A program made the position numbers and the translations under genes. Below, one piece after another: positions 35,302 to 44,080 of a stretch of DNA of 64,000 nt; the stretch's first letter is position 1, and each line of letters starts with the position of its first letter. The notes under the pieces were generated by a model. It saw only the letters and a list, made by a program, of their open reading frames with translations. It was not told where the DNA came from and did not search any database. This DNA comes from Kibdelosporangium aridum (GTDB lineage Bacteria; Actinomycetota; Actinomycetes; Mycobacteriales; Pseudonocardiaceae), in contig NZ_FWXV01000001.1 of the NCBI RefSeq assembly GCF_900176515.1, positions 1,770,699 through 1,834,698 on the forward strand, in the 5' to 3' direction.

Positions 35302-36195
35302 TTAATTCGAGATCGGCGCCGCCACGATTCGCGACGCGTTCTCGACCATGATTCGCAATTTCGTCGCGGTGGCGTCGAATTCGGCGGATCGCCCGGCGAT
35401 GGCCTGGCGTTGATAGGCGCTCTCCACCGCCAGCCAGATAGCCACCAGATTGGATGCGTCCCGGCAGTCCAGGTCGGTCGTCGCGGTGGCGATCTCCCCG
35501 GGCGCGGGCTGCGCAGTGGCCCACCGGGCGTCGTTGTTGGCCGCCCAGACATCCGTGTAGTGGTAGCCCGACGTGGCCATGCAAGCACGCCAATTCGCCA
35601 TCGCCGCACTGACCCGGTCGTCGGCCTGTGCGCGCAGGAAGATCTGCTGGTCCAGATCCGCGAACTCCGCGCCGGACAAACCGGCGGGCGCGCCCTGAGC
35701 GAGCTGGCGGCGCGCTTCTCCCACACAGCCGCCTTCGGGAACGGGACGGCCTGCCACCACTGATGCGCCCTTGCCGGCGTACACGGCGACAGCATCCAGC
35801 GACGGCGGCGTGTCATCCGGGGCGCGCTGTGGTTCGGGCGGCGGGTGATATCCGCGTTGCACGACCTCGGCCCGGTCGATGATGCCGTACCTGTTCGCGT
35901 CCCCGACGACGGCCGCCTCTGTGGGTTCGGTCCGCGGCAGCGGCCAGTCCAGTCCGAACCGTTGCACGCAGGTCCGCGCCATCACCGTGGTCGCCCGTTC
36001 CACGATGTCCAGCTGTGCCGCGGACATCTGGTAGTCGCGAAACGGCAGCACAATGTCGGCTCCCGAGGACACCGGGCGGACCTCGCCTAGAGGCGGTGGT
36101 GTGTCCGCGGCACGATCCGGTGCGGCACACGCCCCGCTCAACCCAGCCGCCGTCAGCACGATGAGCACTGTCCGCCGCGCTCTGATCATCCCCAT
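35302..36195 (-). CDS. Putative lipoprotein of unknown function
   Basis: The protein of about 297 residues has a signal peptide (MGMIRARRTVLIVLTAAGLSGAC) with a lipobox-like SGAC and a helical, Ala/Asp-rich mature part. This includes MARTCVQRFGLDWP and WRACMATSGYHYTD, a pair of Cys segments. I do not recognise the family, although similar proteins occur in actinomycetes as unnamed lipoproteins. Of the three clustered ATGs, the one at 36195 has GAGGGG 9 bp upstream. It is divergent from the AfsR-like regulator. Confidence 0.65.
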   Translation of the reverse strand: MGMIRARRTVLIVLTAAGLSGACAAPDRAADTPPPLGEVRPVSSGADIVLPFRDYQMSAAQLDIVERATTVMARTCVQRFGLDWPLPRTEPTEAAVVGDANRYGIIDRAEVVQRGYHPPPEPQRAPDDTPPSLDAVAVYAGKGASVVAGRPVPEGGCVGEARRQLAQGAPAGLSGAEFADLDQQIFLRAQADDRVSAAMANWRACMATSGYHYTDVWAANNDARWATAQPAPGEIATATTDLDCRDASNLVAIWLAVESAYQRQAIAGRSAEFDATATKLRIMVENASRIVAAPISN

Positions 36196-36347
36196 CCCCA
36201 TCCACCCCTCGGCCCGTCTCGTCGGCTGCGGCCACCGTGGCCCGGTGGCCTGGAACTGGCCTGGCACGGACCTGGATCGAAAGACGACTGCAAGCGCGGG
36301 CGAGTAGGACCTGCACGAACTGGCTGGCCGAGGGGAGGCGGTGGCGG

Positions 36348-39044
36348 ATGCGGTTTCGGGCACTGGGATCACTGGAGGTCTTCGACGGCACGGCGTGGCA
36401 GCCGGTGAACTCGGCGAAATGCAGGTCAGTCCTGGCGATCCTGCTGATCGACGCCAGGCAGGTGGTGTCGGTCGACCGCATCACCGACGAGGTGTGGAAC
36501 GGCGACCCGCCCGCGTCGGCGAGCAACCTGGTCCACGGATATGTCCGCCGGTTACGTGGCCTGCTCGACGACCGCGCCGCCACAGTGCTGGTCACTCGCG
36601 CCCCCGGCTACGTGCTGGCTGTCGGCGAGGACGACATCGACACCACGCGCTTCGCCGCGCTGATCCGCCGCGGCGACACAGGCCAGATCGCCGAAGCACT
36701 CGAGTTGTGGCGCGGGGAGGCGTTCGCCGACGTGCCGGACACGCCGCTGGTGCAGGAAGCGGCCGCGCGACTGGACGAGCAACGGCTGCTGGCGATGGAG
36801 GCCAAACTGACGGCCGACCTGGCCGGCGGCCAGCACGCCGAGGTGATCACGCAGCTGCGGGTGTTGACCCGGCGATACCCGTTGCGGGAACGGCTGTGGC
36901 GGCAGCTGATCATCGCGCTGCGCGACAGCGGCCGCCGCGCCGAAGCCCTGGCCGCGTACGGCGAGATCCGCGGACTGCTGGCCGACGAACTGGGTGTGGA
37001 TCCCGACGGGTCCCTGCAGCGGCTGCATCGCGACCTGCTGGCCAGCGAACCTGCGGCACCCCGGCCGCCACCGGCACCACGGCCCGTGCTGATCGGCCGC
37101 GACGAGCAGCTGGCCACCGCGACCGCGTGGATGGCCACACCCACGCCGTGCGTCGCGATCACCGGCCAGGGCGGGATCGGCAAGACCGCGTTCGCCGCGC
37201 GGCTGGCGCACGAGACCAGCGGCCTGTTCCCGGACGGGCAGTTCCACGCGACGCTGGGCCGCGGCCGCACGCTGCGCGCCGCACTGGCCCGGCTGCTGTG
37301 GCGGCTGGGTGTCACCGACGCGCCACGCGAACTGCCCGAGATGGCCGAGCTGGCGGGCGAGTTGCTGGCGAGCACACGGATGCTGATCGTGCTCGAGGAC
37401 GTACCCGACGAGGCCAGCCTGCGCCCCCTGCTGCCCGTGGCGGCGGGCAACGGCCTGATCGTGACCAGCCGCCGACGGCTCGCCGGACTGGACAGCCTGC
37501 GGGTGCTGCCGCTGGATGTCCTGCCCGCCGACGCGGGCATGGCGCTGTTGCGTGCCGCCGCGGGCAGCACCCGGATCGGCCCCGGGCCCGCGGCGCAGAT
37601 CGTCACGCTGTGCGGAGGTCTTCCGCTGGCCATCACACTCGCCGGAGCACGCCTGGCCGCGCGGTCGAACTTCACCCCCGCTGATCTCGTCGGCCGCCTG
37701 ACCGACCGGCAGTGCCGGCTGGACTGGCTGCAACTGGGTGAGCAGGGAGTACGGGCCGCGGTCCTGGACAGCTACGCCGTGCTGCGGCCCGTGCAGCAAC
37801 AGCTGCTGCGCGGCCTGAGCGCCACCGACCAGCTCGAATTCCCCGGCTGGGTGGCGGCCGCCGTGCTCGACCAGCCACCCGGCCAGGCCGAGCGTGTCCT
37901 GGACGACCTGGTCGAAGCACACCTGGTCGAGCCGGCGGGCCGGGGACTGACCGGGCCGCGTTACCGCATCCACGACCTGGTGCGCCTGGCCGTGCGCGAC
38001 GTGGCCTGCGACAGCGACGCGCACACCCGTGTCACCAGCGGCTGGCACGCGCTGGCCGCGGCCGCCGACGACCGGCTGGCGCACTGGTGCGGCCTGGACC
38101 CCGAACCGGCCCCGGCGTGGCGCCCGGCCCCCGACGTGCTCGCCGCGGCCGCCGCGGACCCGATGCGCTGGTTCGACGAGGAACGCGCCACGCTGGTGCA
38201 CGCCGCGCCCACGTGGCCGTTGGCGCAGCGCATGTCCACCTACTTCGAGCTGCGCGGCCACTACCAGGACTGGCGCGAGGTGCTGCTGGCCGGGTTGCGG
38301 GATGCCGACGCCGCCGGGGACCGGCAAGGACAAGCGACCATGCTCGGGCTGCTGATGTACGCGGTGGCCGAAGGCGAAGACCACCGCGACAGCCTCCGTT
38401 ACGCCGCCCTGACCATCGCGGCCTACCACGCACTGGACGCCTCACCGGTCCACCAGCACCCGGCACCGTCGCGCTCAAGCCCAGCGCTGGAGAAAGCGCG
38501 CCGTGAGCGTGACGCGTTCGCGGTCGGGTTCGAGGCCGCCCGCCTGGCGGTCAGCATGCGCGCGGCCGGTGAACAAGCCGACTACCTCGCCCTGTTCGAC
38601 GAGGCCAGGGACGCCTTCCGGGCCAGTAGCGCACCGCTGCTGGAACTCTGGGCGCTCAAACACATCGGCCTGACCTGCCTGCGGCAGCGCCGGATCGACG
38701 ACGCCCTGTCGTGCCTGCGGCGCGCCGAGACACTCGTGCGGGACCTGGGCGATGAGTCGATGGCCCGCCACGCGGGCGGTGACCTCGCCGGCGTGGCCGT
38801 CGTACACGGCCGCTACGACTTGGCCGAACGGCTGGCCGCCGAAACACTGGACACCGCCCGGCGCACCGGCAACCGGTGGCGTGCCGGGCGCGCGCTGGTG
38901 ACCCTGGGCGAGGTGTACGCGCGCCGCGGCGAGAACCGCCGCGCCGCCGAGACCTACCGTGAGGCACTCGCGCTGTGGCGCGGCCTGAATCTGCCCGGCC
39001 GCATCCGGCAAGTTGAGACCGCTCTGGCCCGCCTCACCCGATAG
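36348..39044 (+). CDS. SARP/AfsR-like transcriptional regulator
   Basis: The 898-residue protein has an OmpR-type winged helix (about 1-95, MRFRALGSLEVFDG), a BTAD domain (about 95-245) and an NB-ARC-type STAND ATPase with Walker A TGQGGIGKTAF near 267-276. A TPR-like C-terminal half ends in RRGENRRAAETYREALALW. This is the AfsR architecture used to control secondary metabolism and morphology, but no biosynthetic cluster adjoins it. The start was chosen at ATG 36348 with GAGGGGAGG upstream. The STAND site looks intact. Confidence 0.88.
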   Translation: MRFRALGSLEVFDGTAWQPVNSAKCRSVLAILLIDARQVVSVDRITDEVWNGDPPASASNLVHGYVRRLRGLLDDRAATVLVTRAPGYVLAVGEDDIDTTRFAALIRRGDTGQIAEALELWRGEAFADVPDTPLVQEAAARLDEQRLLAMEAKLTADLAGGQHAEVITQLRVLTRRYPLRERLWRQLIIALRDSGRRAEALAAYGEIRGLLADELGVDPDGSLQRLHRDLLASEPAAPRPPPAPRPVLIGRDEQLATATAWMATPTPCVAITGQGGIGKTAFAARLAHETSGLFPDGQFHATLGRGRTLRAALARLLWRLGVTDAPRELPEMAELAGELLASTRMLIVLEDVPDEASLRPLLPVAAGNGLIVTSRRRLAGLDSLRVLPLDVLPADAGMALLRAAAGSTRIGPGPAAQIVTLCGGLPLAITLAGARLAARSNFTPADLVGRLTDRQCRLDWLQLGEQGVRAAVLDSYAVLRPVQQQLLRGLSATDQLEFPGWVAAAVLDQPPGQAERVLDDLVEAHLVEPAGRGLTGPRYRIHDLVRLAVRDVACDSDAHTRVTSGWHALAAAADDRLAHWCGLDPEPAPAWRPAPDVLAAAAADPMRWFDEERATLVHAAPTWPLAQRMSTYFELRGHYQDWREVLLAGLRDADAAGDRQGQATMLGLLMYAVAEGEDHRDSLRYAALTIAAYHALDASPVHQHPAPSRSSPALEKARRERDAFAVGFEAARLAVSMRAAGEQADYLALFDEARDAFRASSAPLLELWALKHIGLTCLRQRRIDDALSCLRRAETLVRDLGDESMARHAGGDLAGVAVVHGRYDLAERLAAETLDTARRTGNRWRAGRALVTLGEVYARRGENRRAAETYREALALWRGLNLPGRIRQVETALARLTR

Positions 39045-39054
39045 CGTGCCCAGC

Positions 39055-39855
39055 GTGCGCTCCCAGGACTACGGCGACATCCTCGCCGGCAAACCGAAAC
39101 GCCAGGTCCCGCAGCTGCCCGCCGAGCCAGGCCTGGTGGTCGAAGATCCGGCCAGCGGGTTCTGCGGCGCGGTGGTCAAGATCGAGCACGGCGCCGTGGT
39201 CCTGGAAGACCGGCACGGCCGCCACCGCGTGTTCCCGATGCACCCCGCCGGGTTCCTCGTCGAGGGCAAACCCGTCACCTTGGTCAAACCCGCCGCCGCG
39301 CCGAAGAAACCCGTGATGTCGGCGTCCGGGTCGGTGAAAGTCGAAGGCCTCAAGGCCCGCACCGCCCGGGCCAGCCGGATCTGGGTCGAAGGCATCCACG
39401 ACGCCGAACTGGTCGAACGCGTCTGGGGACACGACCTGCGCGTGGAAGGCATCGTCGTGCAGCCGCTCAACGGCATCGACGAGCTGTCCGCCCGGATCGC
39501 GGAGTTCTCGCCCGGCCCGCAGCGGCGGCTCGGTGTCCTGGTCGACCACCTCGTCGCGGGCAGCAAGGAATCCCGGATCGTCGAGGCGGTCACCGACCCG
39601 AACGTCCTGATCACCGGCCACCCGTACGTCGACATCTGGCAGGCGGTCAAACCCGCCGCGGTGGGCATCGAGGCCTGGCCGGTGATCCCGCGCGGCGTGC
39701 CGTGGAAGGAAGGCATCTGCGCCCAGCTGGGCTGGGGCGAGCCCGCCGAGGGCTGGCGGCACGTGCTCAACCACGTGAAAGGGTTCCGCGACCTGGAGAC
39801 CCCGTTGATCGGCTCGGTCGAGCGGCTCATCGACTTCGTGGGTAACTTCGGGTGA
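39055..39855 (+). CDS. DUF3097 family protein
   Basis: The 266-residue protein has RSQDYGDILAGKPKRQVP at the start, an SH3-like segment AVVKIEHGAVVLEDRHGRHR and a C-terminal region RIWVEGIHDAELVERVWG, VVQPLNGID and RRLGVLVDHLVAGSKESRI. The last part resembles a Toprim fold. It is conserved in actinobacteria and of unknown function. The GTG at 39055 has TAGCGT as a -10 seven bases upstream, suggesting a leaderless message; a GTG at 39046 is the alternative. Confidence 0.82.
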   Translation: MRSQDYGDILAGKPKRQVPQLPAEPGLVVEDPASGFCGAVVKIEHGAVVLEDRHGRHRVFPMHPAGFLVEGKPVTLVKPAAAPKKPVMSASGSVKVEGLKARTARASRIWVEGIHDAELVERVWGHDLRVEGIVVQPLNGIDELSARIAEFSPGPQRRLGVLVDHLVAGSKESRIVEAVTDPNVLITGHPYVDIWQAVKPAAVGIEAWPVIPRGVPWKEGICAQLGWGEPAEGWRHVLNHVKGFRDLETPLIGSVERLIDFVGNFG

Positions 39856-39897
39856 CAACACCATCGAAATGACCCCATTCTCTGCCAGGATGTGACC

Positions 39898-40332
39898 ATG
39901 GCGGCCTGGCTGGTGTGGTTGATCGCAGGTTTCATCCTGATCTCGGCCGAAGTGCTCTCCGGAGACCTGTGGCTGTTGATGATCGGACTCGGCGCGCTCG
40001 GCGGCGCCGCCGCGTCCGCACTCGGCGGCAACCTCGTGGTCAGCGCTGTCATCTTCGCCATCGCCACGATCGCGCTCGTCGGCGGCCTGCGCCCGATGCT
40101 GAAACGCAAAATGCTCGCCGGCGGCGACCACAAGACCAACACCCAAGCACTGATCGGCGTGCGCGCGCTGACCGTCACGAAAGTCGACGGCCACCAAGGC
40201 CAGGTCAAGATCGGTGGCGAGATCTGGTCAGCCCGCGTGCACAACCCCGACGACACCATCCCCGAACCCGGCACACCGGTCGTCGTGGTGGAAATCTCCG
40301 GCGCCACCGCCATCGTCGCGCCCGAACCGTGA
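39898..40332 (+). CDS. NfeD-like membrane protein
   Basis: The 144-residue protein has two to three hydrophobic segments (AAWLVWLIAGFILISAEVL, LWLLMIGLGALGGAAASAL, VSAVIFAIATIALVGGL). A C-terminal OB-fold domain (about 85-144, IGVRALTVTKVDGHQGQVKI, GEIWSARVHN) follows. NfeD short forms pair with SPFH proteins to organise membrane domains; the SPFH gene follows 88 bp later. The start may also be the GTG six bases upstream. Confidence 0.88.
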   Translation: MAAWLVWLIAGFILISAEVLSGDLWLLMIGLGALGGAAASALGGNLVVSAVIFAIATIALVGGLRPMLKRKMLAGGDHKTNTQALIGVRALTVTKVDGHQGQVKIGGEIWSARVHNPDDTIPEPGTPVVVVEISGATAIVAPEP

Positions 40333-40420
40333 CCCTGAAACGCGCTCAAAGACCCGGCGCGATCGCACGGCAGCGAGTAGAACGAACCTCAAGTAGCGCG
40401 CGGAAGGTGGAGGTACAGCT

Positions 40421-41644
40421 TTGGACGCCGTCGCGATCGTGATCGTCGCGGTCATCGTGATCTTCGTGCTGACCATTGTGGTCAAATCGATCCTGGTCAT
40501 CCCGCAGGCACAGTCCGCGGTGATCGAACGACTCGGCAAGTTCACCAAGGTCGCCGAGCCGGGACTGAACTTCCTCGCCCCCTTCGTCGACCGGGTCCGC
40601 GCCCGCATCGACCTGCGCGAGCAAGTCGTGTCGTTCCCGCCGCAACCGGTGATCACCCAGGACAACCTGACCGTGTCCATCGACACGGTGGTGTACTTCC
40701 AGGTCACCGACTCGCGCGCGGCGGTCTACGAGATCTCCAACTACATCGTCGGTGTCGAGCAGCTGGCCACCACGACCCTGCGTAACCTCGTCGGCGGGAT
40801 GAGCCTGGAAGAGACCCTGACCTCCCGCGACGAGATCAACAACCAGCTGCGTGGCGTGCTGGACGAAGCCACCGGCCGGTGGGGCATCCGGGTGGCGCGC
40901 GTCGAGCTCAAGGCGATCGACCCGCCACCGTCCATCCAGGACTCGATGGAAAAGCAGATGCGCGCCGACCGGGAGAAGCGCGCCATGATCCTCACCGCGG
41001 AAGGCCAGCGGGAAGCCGCGATCAAGACCGCCGAAGGCCAGAAACAGTCCCAGATCCTGTCCGCGGAAGGCGCCAAGCAGGCCGCGATCCTCGCCGCGGA
41101 GGCCGAGCGGCAGTCACGCATCCTGCGCGCCCAGGGTGAACGAGCCGCGCGCTACCTGCAGGCCCAAGGCCAGGCCAAAGCCATCGAGAAGGTCTTCACC
41201 GCGATCAAGGCGGGCAAGCCCACCCCGGAAGTGCTGGCCTACCAGTACCTGCAGACCCTGCCGCAGATGGCACAGGGCGATGCGAACAAGGTGTGGCTGG
41301 TGCCCAGCGACTACGGCAAAGCCCTCGAAGGCTTCGCCAAGATGCTCGGCGCGCCCGGCGACGACGGCGTGTTCCGCTACGAACCACCGAAGGAAGACAT
41401 CCCGCTGTCCAAGCCCGAACAGGACGACGAGGAGATCAAGGACTGGTTCGACACCGCACCCGACCCGCACGTCGCCGAAGCCGTGCGCGCCGCGGAAGCC
41501 GTCGCCCGCAAAGAAGTCCCCAGCCCGCTGCAGGTCCGGCCCACCCCGGCCGGCCGCCAGCCGCTCGAGCCGCCGCTGCCACCCGGCCCCGGCGTGGACC
41601 TGGCCGACTCACCGGAACTGTCAGACGACCCGCGCAACCCGTGA
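40421..41644 (+). CDS. SPFH/stomatin-like membrane protein
   Basis: The 407-residue protein has one N-terminal membrane anchor (VAIVIVAVIVIFVLTIVV), an SPFH domain (about 27-200, IPQAQSAVIERLGKF, SFPPQPVITQDNLTVSIDT) and a long Ala/Glu/Gln coiled coil (about 185-270, AEGQREAAIKTAEGQKQSQ). A proline-rich tail of about 110 residues not usual in the short stomatins follows. It forms oligomeric membrane scaffolds with NfeD. The TTG start is supported by GGAAGGTGGAGG upstream. Confidence 0.9.
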   Translation: MDAVAIVIVAVIVIFVLTIVVKSILVIPQAQSAVIERLGKFTKVAEPGLNFLAPFVDRVRARIDLREQVVSFPPQPVITQDNLTVSIDTVVYFQVTDSRAAVYEISNYIVGVEQLATTTLRNLVGGMSLEETLTSRDEINNQLRGVLDEATGRWGIRVARVELKAIDPPPSIQDSMEKQMRADREKRAMILTAEGQREAAIKTAEGQKQSQILSAEGAKQAAILAAEAERQSRILRAQGERAARYLQAQGQAKAIEKVFTAIKAGKPTPEVLAYQYLQTLPQMAQGDANKVWLVPSDYGKALEGFAKMLGAPGDDGVFRYEPPKEDIPLSKPEQDDEEIKDWFDTAPDPHVAEAVRAAEAVARKEVPSPLQVRPTPAGRQPLEPPLPPGPGVDLADSPELSDDPRNP

Positions 41645-42151
41645 CCGGTGATCGGCCACATGCACCCTTGTCGCGCAACGGGTTGAGCAGAACCTGCGAC
41701 GCCCGTTGCGCGACGTGTCCACATACACCACCTCGCACCCGTCGTTGTCACAGCGGCCCAACCGGGCCGGATCCAGACACAGCACATGCGCCAGGCCCGC
41801 GGCGGTGAACGCCTTCACCCGCGTGACGATGTCGTCGTGCTCGTGCGCGTAATGGATGTGCGGGTCCCGCCCGTCATGCCGGGAGATGTACGGCCTGCTC
41901 GCTGAGTCCGCCAGCAGGCCGTTCACGGCGTCCACCAGCCGATCCAGATCCGCCTGGCCGAACACGGGGGAGAGGCGGTCGGCCCACGCCAGGATCTGCG
42001 CCGCCGACTCAGGCGTGATCGCCTCGGCGCTGCGGTGGTACTTCGGCACGATCTGCCCGATCAACTCGACCGTGTCCTCGGCGCCCCGGTCGATGTTGAC
42101 CAGGGCCGCGGCCAGCTCCGCCGCCGGCCCACCGTAAGGGTTGAAATGCAT
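41621..42151 (-). CDS. CGNR zinc-finger protein (ABATE type)
   Basis: The 176-residue protein has an N-terminal helical domain and a C-terminal zinc finger LGRCDNDGCEVVYVDTSRNG, then RRFCSTRCATRVHVADHR (CxxxxC plus CxxxC with a SRNGRRRFC core). Such proteins are probable transcription factors. The ATG at 42151 is the likely start; upstream ATGs in frame would overlap the divergent zinc-ribbon gene. Its 3' end overlaps the SPFH gene by 24 bp. Confidence 0.82.
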   Translation of the reverse strand: MHFNPYGGPAAELAAALVNIDRGAEDTVELIGQIVPKYHRSAEAITPESAAQILAWADRLSPVFGQADLDRLVDAVNGLLADSASRPYISRHDGRDPHIHYAHEHDDIVTRVKAFTAAGLAHVLCLDPARLGRCDNDGCEVVYVDTSRNGRRRFCSTRCATRVHVADHRSRVARVV

Positions 42152-42176
42152 TAACCCATTACACCAGGCTGGGCGC

Positions 42177-42350
42177 GTGACCACCACCTGCCCCAGCTGC
42201 GGCTGGCCCATCGATGAACTGTCCACATCGGCACACCGCACCTCCGAAGGCGTCGTCGACTACCGCCAATGCGTCTGCGGCACGTGGCTAGTCCTCGTCA
42301 ACGGCCGCACCGTGAGTAGCGTGGCAACATGCTCGCGTACAACGGACTGA
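42177..42350 (+). CDS. Small zinc-ribbon protein
   Basis: The 57-residue protein opens MTTTCPSCGWPIDELSTSAH and continues YRQCVCGTWLVLVNGR, two Cys pairs that can form a zinc ribbon. It starts with GTG, is divergent from the CGNR gene by 25 bp and runs 22 bp into the nudC start. The function is unknown. The paired Cys and codon use support a real gene. Confidence 0.6.
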   Translation: MTTTCPSCGWPIDELSTSAHRTSEGVVDYRQCVCGTWLVLVNGRTVSSVATCSRTTD

Positions 42351-43132
42351 CCCTCGACCGCGCACCCAGCCGCCGCGCCGACCCCGACTGGATCGCCGCC
42401 CAGCGAGCACACCCCACCACCCGCGTCATCGGCTTCTGGCAAGACAAACTCCTGCCCGACGCCCACCCCCAACCCGACGCCGACGCGGTATTCCTCGGCC
42501 TGGACGGCGACACCGCCGTGTTCGCCACCGACCTGCCGAGCCCCACCGGCCAACCCCACGACCTGCGCGCCCTAGTCAGCACCCTCGACCCCGCCGAAGC
42601 CGCCACCCTGGCCTACGCACGCGGAATCCTGCACTGGCAACGCAACCAACGCTTCTGCGGCGCCTGCGGCGGCGCCACCGACCCCCGCGACGGCGGACAC
42701 CACCGGCAATGCCGAAACTGCGGCAAACTGCTGTTCCCACGCATCGAACCCGCCATCATCGTCCTGGTCACCTGGCAGGACCACTGCCTGCTCGCCCGCC
42801 ACCGCGGCGCCAACGGCTACTCGACGCTGGCCGGATTCGTGGAAGTGGGGGAGAACCTCGAAACCGCGGTCCACCGCGAAGTCCGCGAAGAAGCCGGCGT
42901 GCGGCTCGCCGACGTGCGCTACCAAGCCTCACAAGCCTGGCCGTTCCCCGCCGGACTGATGATCGGCTACCGCGCCCACGCCGCCAGCCCCGACATCAAC
43001 GTCGACCACACCGAACTCGACGACGCACGCTGGTTCACCGCCACCGAGGTCCGCGCACTACGCGACGCCGAACACCACAGCGACTCCATCGAACGCTTCC
43101 TCGTCGACGGCTGGCTCACCGAGCAGAGCTAG
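42329..43132 (+). CDS. nudC: NAD(+)/NADH diphosphatase, NudC family
   Basis: The 267-residue protein has an N-terminal domain (about 1-105), a zinc ribbon with CGACGG and CRNCGK, and a NUDIX box GFVEVGENLETAVHREVREE then AGV. The NADH-pyrophosphatase signature after it reads SQAWPFPAGLM, where the family norm is SQPWPFPxS, so two positions differ. The enzyme splits NADH to NMNH and AMP, and in some bacteria removes NAD caps from RNA. TAGCGT six bases before the ATG suggests a leaderless message. Confidence 0.88.
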   Translation: MLAYNGLTLDRAPSRRADPDWIAAQRAHPTTRVIGFWQDKLLPDAHPQPDADAVFLGLDGDTAVFATDLPSPTGQPHDLRALVSTLDPAEAATLAYARGILHWQRNQRFCGACGGATDPRDGGHHRQCRNCGKLLFPRIEPAIIVLVTWQDHCLLARHRGANGYSTLAGFVEVGENLETAVHREVREEAGVRLADVRYQASQAWPFPAGLMIGYRAHAASPDINVDHTELDDARWFTATEVRALRDAEHHSDSIERFLVDGWLTEQS

Positions 43133-43213
43133 GAGAGCAACGCCAACCAGGGCAGCTCCGACTCGCGCTCGCGGGATCACCCGAGGAGGGATGCGACCCT
43201 TTCGCGCTGACCA

Positions 43214-43711
43214 TCAGACGTTGTCGAACGGCGCCGCGTACCGGAACGTCCCCTGGATCTTGTCCTCGTACGCGGCCAGCTTGCGCACCTGGAAATGCTG
43301 CAACCAATCCGGATCCGGCGGCAGCACATGCGTCATCGCACCCAGCTCGAACCCGAACCGCTCATAGAACCGCGGATCACCCAGCAACCCCACCAACGGC
43401 TCACCCAACGCGTCCGCCGCACCCAGCACCGAATGCATCAACGCGGCACCCAACCCCCGGCCCTGGAAACGCGGGAGCACCCCGATCGGCCCCAACGCCA
43501 CCACCGGCCAATCGTCCACATGCGCCCGCGTCACCACCACATGCCCCGCCACCTCGACCCCGAACCGCACCACCAACGACAACTGCGGGATCCACGCGTC
43601 ACTGGCCCGCAACTCATCCAGCAGCGACGCCTCCAACTCCCGGCCGAACGCCTCGACATGCACCGCACGCGCACCGGCCACATCACCCGGCTGCTCCCGA
43701 CACACCCACAT
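43214..43711 (-). CDS. GNAT-family N-acetyltransferase
   Basis: The 165-residue protein has the acetyl-CoA motif LPRFQGRGLGAALM and LVGLLGDPRFYERFGFELG, the YhbS-like branch. The substrate is unknown. The start at 43711 lies 5 bp after the STAS gene stop, so it is the last gene of the MDR-STAS-GNAT operon. An earlier start would overlap the STAS gene. Confidence 0.85.
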   Translation of the reverse strand: MWVCREQPGDVAGARAVHVEAFGRELEASLLDELRASDAWIPQLSLVVRFGVEVAGHVVVTRAHVDDWPVVALGPIGVLPRFQGRGLGAALMHSVLGAADALGEPLVGLLGDPRFYERFGFELGAMTHVLPPDPDWLQHFQVRKLAAYEDKIQGTFRYAAPFDNV

Positions 43712-43716
43712 CCGGC

Positions 43717-44076
43717 TCAGCCCCGGGCCTCGTCGACCGACTCGTACAACCGCAACGTCTCGGTCAACCCAGTCAGCTGGAACACCCGCGCGGTGTTCGC
43801 GTTGGTCACGATCCGCACCGCACACCCCGCCTCATCCGCCTGCTGATGGGCCTGCACCAACACCGACAACCCCGCCGAGCTCAGAAACGACACCCCACTC
43901 AAATCCACCACCAGCACCCGCCCGGCCGACGGCATCGCCTGCTCCACACTGACCTGCAACTGCGGCGCCGTCACCGTGTCGACCTCACCCCGCACCGACA
44001 ACACCGGACCCGACGGGCCCTGCTCGACACCGATCGACAACGACTGGAACTCGGCGGAAGACATGCGCGACATCAT
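43717..44076 (-). CDS. STAS-domain anti-sigma factor antagonist
   Basis: The 119-residue single STAS domain has LSVRGEVDTVTAPQL at the N-terminus and the phosphorylation segment VVDLSGVSFLSSAGLSVL, where the second Ser of SSAG is the probable kinase target. Such proteins release sigma factors from anti-sigma kinases in a partner-switching cascade; no cognate kinase or sigma is nearby. Translation may begin at the ATG four codons in. Confidence 0.87.
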   Translation of the reverse strand: MMSRMSSAEFQSLSIGVEQGPSGPVLSVRGEVDTVTAPQLQVSVEQAMPSAGRVLVVDLSGVSFLSSAGLSVLVQAHQQADEAGCAVRIVTNANTARVFQLTGLTETLRLYESVDEARG

Positions 44077-44080
44077 CGCA

